Shown here: piece after piece, positions 40,628 to 45,359 of the stretch
How the letters are laid out: every line of letters starts with the position of its first letter
Position numbering within the stretch: position 1 is the stretch's first letter
NCBI GenBank assembly: GCA_045120955.1
Contig: JBGVFH010000061.1
Location: 1 to 45,359, forward strand
Source: JAZMZS01 sp045120955
GTDB lineage: Bacteria; Bacillota; Clostridia; Oscillospirales; CAG-272
Direction: 5' to 3'
Length of the DNA stretch: 45,359 nt
Position numbers and translations under genes: made by a program
The notes under the pieces: model-generated
The model's database searches: none
Told to the model about the DNA's origin: nothing
What the model saw: only the letters and a program-made list of their open reading frames with translations

Positions 40628-42562
40628 ATGGAAGTTAGATTTACAAACGGCTCATCGGTACAGCTTGAGAGCGGATGTACCGTGTATGATGCCGCACAGG
40701 CAGCGGGACTTATTTCAAGAGAGGTACTGTGCGCTACCGTCAACGGTAAGGTGTGCGAGCTTTCACAGCCTATAGACGTGGACTGCGAGGTCACACTTCA
40801 CACATTTGAGGACGAGGAGGGCAAAAATACCTTCAGACATACTGCCAGCCACATACTTGCGCAGGCAGTAAAACGCCTCTACCCCGAAACGAAGCTTACC
40901 ATAGGACCTGCTGTTGAAAACGGCTTTTACTATGATTTTGACTCCGAGATATCCTTTACTCCCGAGATACTTGAAAAGATCGAGGGCGAGATGAAAAAGA
41001 TAGTAAAGGAAAACCTCAGACTTGAGCGCAGTACAAAGCCGAGAGACGAGGCTATTGCGTATATGAAGGAAAGAAACGAGCCGTACAAGGTACAGCTCAT
41101 CGAGGAGCTTGACGCAGAGTCCGTCATATCCTTTTATACTCAAGGCGAGTTTACCGATCTTTGCGCAGGTCCCCATCTTTTCTCGACAGGCGCAGTAAAA
41201 GCGTTCAAGCTTACCTCCTGCACGGGTGCGTATTGGAGAGGCGACTCGAAAAACAAGATGCTGCAGCGTGTATACGGAACGGCATTCCCGTCAAAGGATC
41301 AGCTCAAGGCGCATCTTGAGGCTCTTGAGGAGGCTAAGAAGCGTGACCACAACAAGATCGGCCGTGAGCTTGAATATTTCACGACGGTTGACGTTATCGG
41401 TCAGGGACTCCCGATACTTCTTCCCAAGGGAGCTAAAGTAATACAGATCCTTCAGCGTTTTGTTGAGGATGAGGAAGCACGCCGCGGATGGCTTTTGACA
41501 AAGACTCCCTATATGGCAAAGAGAGAGCTGTATAAGCTTTCGGGGCATTGGGATCATTATCTTGACGGAATGTTCGTGCTCGGCGACCCTGAGGATGAGA
41601 GCAAGGAGTGCTTTGCTCTCCGCCCGATGACATGCCCCTTCCAGTATCAGGCATATCTCAACCGTGCACGCTCCTATCGTGATCTGCCCCTTCGCTACAA
41701 TGAGACCTCTACGCTCTTCAGAAACGAGGATTCGGGCGAGATGCACGGACTTATACGTGTACGTCAGTTTACTATTTCCGAGGGACACCTTATGTGTCTG
41801 CCTGAGCAGCTTGAAGAGGAGTTTAAGGGATGCCTTGAGCTTGCAATGTATATGCTCAAATGCGTAGGTCTTTACGAGGATGTGTCATACCGTTTCTCTC
41901 AGTGGGATCCCGCCGATAAGGACAAATATATCGGTACACCCGAGCAGTGGGACGAAGCGCAGAGCGCAATGAAGAAAATTCTCGATCACCTTGAGATCCC
42001 CTACAAGATCGGTATCGGTGAGGCGGCATTCTACGGACCCAAGCTTGACATTCAGATAAGAAACGTGTTCGGAAAGGAAGACACGCTTATCACTATCCAA
42101 ATAGACCAGCTTCTCGCCGAGAAGTTCGGTATGGAGTATGTTGATCGTGACGGACAGAAGAAAAATCCTTATATCATCCACCGCACATCCATAGGCTGCT
42201 ACGAGCGTACGCTGGCGCTTATCCTTGAAAAGTATGCGGGCGCACTTCCGACATGGCTTGCACCCGAACAGGTAAAGGTACTGCCCGTATCAAATCTGTT
42301 TGAGGATTACGCATATGAGGTCCTCAAAAAGCTCAAGGATGCCGGAATTCGTGCAGAGATAGACAACAGAAACGAAAAGATAGGCTATCGTATCCGTGAG
42401 GCACAGCTGTCAAAGGTTCCCTATATGGTCATCGTAGGCGCAAACGAGCAGGAGAACGCTACTATCTCCGTCCGCAGCCGCAAGGAAGCAGAGAACAAGG
42501 TCATGAGTGTGGATGAGTTTGCCGACATTATTAAATATGAAGTTGAAAACTTCGTAAAATAA
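40628..42562 (+). CDS. thrS: Threonyl-tRNA synthetase
   Basis: From the ATG at 40628 the protein has 644 residues. An N-terminal TGS domain (1-60) precedes the editing domain, with zinc-binding HTASH (71-75). The class II catalytic core shows RPMTCPFQ and RYNETSTLFRNEDSGEMHGL, YGPKLDIQIRNV and motif 3 in SIGCYERTLALILEKYAG. The anticodon-binding domain begins APEQVKVLPVS. AAAGGAG lies about 8 nt before this ATG. The frame remains open upstream into the T-box leader, which is not coding. It follows the T-box and precedes galM by 33 bp. Confidence 0.97.
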   Translation: MEVRFTNGSSVQLESGCTVYDAAQAAGLISREVLCATVNGKVCELSQPIDVDCEVTLHTFEDEEGKNTFRHTASHILAQAVKRLYPETKLTIGPAVENGFYYDFDSEISFTPEILEKIEGEMKKIVKENLRLERSTKPRDEAIAYMKERNEPYKVQLIEELDAESVISFYTQGEFTDLCAGPHLFSTGAVKAFKLTSCTGAYWRGDSKNKMLQRVYGTAFPSKDQLKAHLEALEEAKKRDHNKIGRELEYFTTVDVIGQGLPILLPKGAKVIQILQRFVEDEEARRGWLLTKTPYMAKRELYKLSGHWDHYLDGMFVLGDPEDESKECFALRPMTCPFQYQAYLNRARSYRDLPLRYNETSTLFRNEDSGEMHGLIRVRQFTISEGHLMCLPEQLEEEFKGCLELAMYMLKCVGLYEDVSYRFSQWDPADKDKYIGTPEQWDEAQSAMKKILDHLEIPYKIGIGEAAFYGPKLDIQIRNVFGKEDTLITIQIDQLLAEKFGMEYVDRDGQKKNPYIIHRTSIGCYERTLALILEKYAGALPTWLAPEQVKVLPVSNLFEDYAYEVLKKLKDAGIRAEIDNRNEKIGYRIREAQLSKVPYMVIVGANEQENATISVRSRKEAENKVMSVDEFADIIKYEVENFVK

Positions 42563-42595
42563 TTTTAGCAAAATATAAAGGTAAAAGGTATAATT

Positions 42596-43633
42596 ATGAA
42601 AAAGGAACTTTTCGGTTCGTACAACGGAGCGGATGTGTACCGCTATACACTTGATAACGGTATTATAAAGATGTGTATTCTCAACTGGGGATGCGTCATT
42701 CAAAAGCTGATCTTTGACGGTGTTGACGTAGAGTGCGGCTTTGACACCTTTGATGAATATGCGGCGTGCAGAGACTATTACGGTTCTACCATCGGCAGAT
42801 ATGCAAACAGAATTGCAAATGCCAAACTCAAATTCAACGATAAAGAGTACATTCTGCCGATAAATGACCTCAAAACGAACTGCAATCACGGAGGTCCCGA
42901 GGCGTTCAACCGTAAGATATGGGACGCAAAGGAGATAGAGTCCGATGGTTGCGATGGGATCGAATTTACAAGAATAAGCCCCGACGGAGAAAACGGCTTT
43001 CCGGGAAACCTCAGCGTAAAGGTCACGTTTATGCTTGAGGGAGATACTGTGAGTGTGAGATACGAGGCAGAAACAGATGCTGATACTGTCGTAAATATGA
43101 CAAACCATTCATATTTTAACATAAACGGCTTTGACAGCGGAGTAATACTTGAGCACACGCTCAAGGTTAATGCCGATGAGCTCACCGAGCTTGATCCTCT
43201 TCGCCGTGTTACGGGAAAGAAAATAGAGCTTGCGGGGACGGCACTTGACCTCAGCGACGGACCTAAGATAGGCGAGCGTATTGATGCACCGCATCCTCAG
43301 CTTGAGATGATAGGCGGTTACGGTCACAACTATATAATAGCGGAAAACGCACCCAAGCTCAGCTACAAAGGACGGGAGCTTTCCGAGCATTGTGTGTACG
43401 CATGCGATGCACGTTCAATGACTGTATACTCCGACAAGCCGTGTCTGCAGGTATATACGGCAAACCGTATCGGAGGACACTCGAATTTTAAGGGCAACAC
43501 TCCTGTAATTCAGAGAAGCGCCGTATGTCTGGAGCCTCAGTATGAGCCTGATTCCTGCAATACAGGAAAATACATACTTCATCCCGGCGAGCGCTATGAC
43601 TATGTAACTCTGTACAAATTTGCAAAGAAATAA
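42596..43633 (+). CDS. galM: Aldose 1-epimerase (galactose mutarotase)
   Basis: The 345-residue enzyme interconverts alpha and beta anomers of galactose or other aldoses. Family landmarks are the opening LNWGCVIQKLIFDGVDVECGF, GRYANRIANAKLKFND, NHGGPEAFNRKIWDAK, the catalytic His in NMTNHSYFNING and the base Glu in CLEPQYEPDS. The final HPGERYDYVTLYKF is typical. No other galactose genes are near; it may ride on thrS transcription. The ATG has AAAGG and AAAAGG upstream. Confidence 0.93.
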   Translation: MKKELFGSYNGADVYRYTLDNGIIKMCILNWGCVIQKLIFDGVDVECGFDTFDEYAACRDYYGSTIGRYANRIANAKLKFNDKEYILPINDLKTNCNHGGPEAFNRKIWDAKEIESDGCDGIEFTRISPDGENGFPGNLSVKVTFMLEGDTVSVRYEAETDADTVVNMTNHSYFNINGFDSGVILEHTLKVNADELTELDPLRRVTGKKIELAGTALDLSDGPKIGERIDAPHPQLEMIGGYGHNYIIAENAPKLSYKGRELSEHCVYACDARSMTVYSDKPCLQVYTANRIGGHSNFKGNTPVIQRSAVCLEPQYEPDSCNTGKYILHPGERYDYVTLYKFAKK

Positions 43634-43712
43634 ACATTTCAGAAAAAATAAACTTTATTGAGCGAAATATTCAAAACAGAAGAGATAATCGCATACCGAA
43701 CAAATAAACGGG

Positions 43713-43749
43713 AAAACCGCCTTGTTGCTTAAAAGCAAGGCGGTTTTTT
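43713..43749 (+). terminator. Terminator after galM
   Basis: AAAACCGCCTTG (43713-43724) pairs with CAAGGCGGTTTT (43736-43747), followed by T-run. The first 80 bp of the 547-bp gap after galM show nothing else. Confidence 0.9.
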
Positions 43750-43805
43750 AGCTCGGAAAACAAGCAAGAACAGTATCGAAAACATAAAAAAGTATTTGTC
43801 ATATC

Positions 43806-43838
43806 AAAAAACAGAAGCGTATGGGGCTTCTGTTTTTT
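43806..43838 (+). terminator. Second terminator after galM
   Basis: AAAAAACAGAAGC (43806-43818) pairs perfectly over 13 bp with 43826-43838, loop of 7 nt, ending in six T. Two terminators in tandem isolate the next gene. The remaining gap 43839-44090 is AT-rich with one GCGGTT/AACCGC inverted repeat and no supported gene. Confidence 0.88.
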
Positions 43839-44090
43839 GCATTAAAACGCTATTAAAACATACTTGCACAAAAAGTCAGTAAAAACAAACATTTTTAAGT
43901 AAAAATCACCAAACGCAAAAAGACAAAAAAGAGAGGTAAATTGCGAGTGAAAGTTTGTACTTTTTTATGTAAAAACCCAAATAGGTACAACGAACAATAT
44001 ATTTTTGCATTCAAGATTGTTTTTGCGGTTTTACTCATTCCCACAAAATCAACCGCTTTTGACATTAACGCTGAAAAACCTTGGCGAGGA

Positions 44091-44120
44091 TTGATTTTTG
44101 AGCATGGTTTACGATATAAT
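44091..44120 (+). promoter_or_regulatory. Promoter of the NPSTGD surface-protein gene
   Basis: TTGATT (44091-44096) and TATAAT (44115-44120) with 18-nt spacing, about 55 bp upstream of the start. Confidence 0.7.
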
Positions 44121-44180
44121 TTTTATACAAGAATTCGAGGCGAAAAAGCTTTGAAAACAAAACAATAACGGAGGAAGAAA

Positions 44181-45341
44181 ATGAAAAAACTTTTGGCAAT
44201 TATCATGACAGCTATGATGCTTCTTACTTGCGTAAGCATGTTCAGCTTCGGAGCTGCGGCTGCAACAAATGTTGTATATGTAAAGGATGGAGGAACCGGT
44301 GACGGTACAAGCGCAGACAAGGCTACGGCTGATCTTGCGAATGCTTACAGCACTCTTGCAACATCCGGCGGTACAATAGTTATCTGCGGAACTTACGATC
44401 TCGCTAAGGCTCCCGGCAATACCGGCAACTATTTCGTTGAGCCCGATCACACAGGTGCTATCACCGTAACTCAGGTATACGGCGGCACAGACTACCGTAC
44501 CGACGGCGGTGCTGTTACAGTTACAGCTGATACTCGCTGGGCTCTCAACGGTCCTACGACCTTTGAAAACGTAACATTTAAGAAGACCGCGGGAAAATGC
44601 GTACTTTTTGTTGCACAGTACAATAAGCTCGTTATGGGTGAGGGTGTAGTTTGCGACGGCTTTACATTCGGGGCACTTGGCTCATCCACAACTATTCTCG
44701 GCGGCTTCCAGAAGGGCTTTGACAAAGCAAACGAAACAGAACTGAAGCTTGACCTTGACAGCGATATTACTGTTAAGAGCGGAAAATTCATGATCATCGG
44801 AAACAGCAGACAGTTCTCCGGAACGACCTTTACAGGAAAGTCCAACATCACAATTGACGGCGGCGAAGTAACAAAGCTCTGGGCAGGAACAGTTAACGGC
44901 GGAAAAACATCCGGCGATTGCACCGTTACTATCAACGGCGGAAACTTCCTGTCAGTAATGGAAGCAACCAACTACGGTGCTGCTGCAGGTAACGTAACAT
45001 TTAATATCAACGGCGGTACATTCGCTGATGGTGCTAAGATCACAGTTTCTGAGACAGATGAAACAGGCAAAACTGTTGTTAACATAGTCAAGACTCTCAG
45101 CAATGCTGAAGCTATCAAGGCAGCTATCACAGGCGGCGGTACAGTTAATATGGTAGAGCCTGCTGCTGATACAACAAACACAACAACTTCAACAGACAGC
45201 ACAACCAACGCCCCCACAACATCCAAGCCTACCGATAACCCTTCAACAGGTGATATGACATTTGTTGTTGCAATAGTTGCAGCTCTCAGCGTAGCAGCTT
45301 GCGCAAGCGTTGTTATCGCAAAGAAGGTAAAAGAGAACTGA
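44181..45341 (+). CDS. Secreted beta-helix-type surface protein with NPSTGD sorting signal
   Basis: The 386-residue protein has a signal peptide (MKKLLAIIMTAMMLLTCVSM, cleavage near AAA-ATN) and CGGAGG 7 nt before the ATG. The body begins VVYVKDGGTGDGTSADKATA, a pattern seen at the start of parallel beta-helix domains. It continues with short repeats containing INGG or IDGG (NITIDGGEV, TVTINGGNF, TFNINGGTF). A Thr/Ser/Asn linker (about 332-352) leads to DNPSTGD, a hydrophobic helix (FVVAIVAALSVAACASVVI) and the basic tail AKKVKEN: a complete cell-wall sorting signal. The srtB at 30.4 kb is the natural candidate enzyme. The ligand or substrate is unknown. The stop lies just before the window end. 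Confidence 0.92.
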   Translation: MKKLLAIIMTAMMLLTCVSMFSFGAAAATNVVYVKDGGTGDGTSADKATADLANAYSTLATSGGTIVICGTYDLAKAPGNTGNYFVEPDHTGAITVTQVYGGTDYRTDGGAVTVTADTRWALNGPTTFENVTFKKTAGKCVLFVAQYNKLVMGEGVVCDGFTFGALGSSTTILGGFQKGFDKANETELKLDLDSDITVKSGKFMIIGNSRQFSGTTFTGKSNITIDGGEVTKLWAGTVNGGKTSGDCTVTINGGNFLSVMEATNYGAAAGNVTFNINGGTFADGAKITVSETDETGKTVVNIVKTLSNAEAIKAAITGGGTVNMVEPAADTTNTTTSTDSTTNAPTTSKPTDNPSTGDMTFVVAIVAALSVAACASVVIAKKVKEN

Positions 45342-45359
45342 ATAACAGTTTGATCTTTA

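Noticed and set aside
43941..44168. 75-codon plus-strand ORF between galM terminators and the NPSTGD protein
   Set aside because: It needs a TTG start, shows no domain, and the promoter of the next gene (44091-44120) lies inside it. More likely chance coding in AT-rich leader DNA.

Overview
The window looks like a chromosomal segment of a Gram-positive, probably spore-forming gut or rumen Clostridium relative (Oscillospirales/Ruminococcaceae-like; inferred). The reasons are: the gene block yybS-gdpP-rplI-dnaB-tilS-hpt-ftsH; spoVG and a SpoIIQ-like peptidase; a threonyl T-box; a class B sortase with an NPSTGD-tailed surface protein; frequent TTG/GTG starts behind strong GGAGG sites; and Rho-independent terminators after most units. 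I see no phage, transposase, plasmid or CRISPR genes.

Layout. 1-2.6 kb (minus): a membrane-anchored protein cut by the left edge, and a phosphodiester-glycosidase-family protein. 2.7-12.1 kb (minus): one housekeeping operon from a promoter at 12.1 kb to a 20-bp terminator hairpin at 2.7 kb. 12.1-19.3 kb: a hypothetical ORF, spoVG (minus) divergent from murC, then cysE-cysS and tmk, and a minus-strand lipoprotein joining an FKBP domain to a trigger-factor-like C-terminus. 19.5-24.2 kb: a four-gene Gld-type ABC exporter operon. 24.3-25.7 kb: no protein gene, but a complete promoter-to-terminator unit of about 690 nt that reads as a large structured noncoding RNA, then a dispersed repeat and a 43-bp tandem repeat. 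25.7-29 kb: a 1089-residue surface protein with a foldable leader. 29-32.5 kb (minus): sortase B, an RlmA-type methyltransferase and a phosphopantetheinyl transferase in one operon, and a SpoIIQ-like M23 protein. 32.7-38.8 kb: radC, a Cof-type HAD phosphatase, tRNA-Gly(UCC), a MATE transporter, purC (minus), a membrane protein with a zinc-finger-like motif, and an AlkD-like gene. 39-43.6 kb: a MinD-like ATPase, a methylglyoxal-synthase homologue lacking its catalytic residues, T-box-controlled thrS, and galM. 44.2-45.3 kb: a secreted repeat protein with an NPSTGD sorting signal.

Two points stand out. First, the 24.4-25.15 kb RNA has a consensus promoter, at least nine local helices, almost no open reading frame and a strong terminator. 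It resembles the large ornate RNAs (ROOL, GOLLD, OLE) in kind; whether it belongs to one of these families or is new cannot be decided by reading. Second, minD-mgsA looks like a remnant or repurposed form of the clostridial min locus: minC and minE are not adjacent, the MinD-like protein departs from MinD at recognisable motifs, and the MgsA-like protein has lost the residues equivalent to D71, D91, H98 and D101 of the E. coli enzyme while keeping its phosphate-binding parts.
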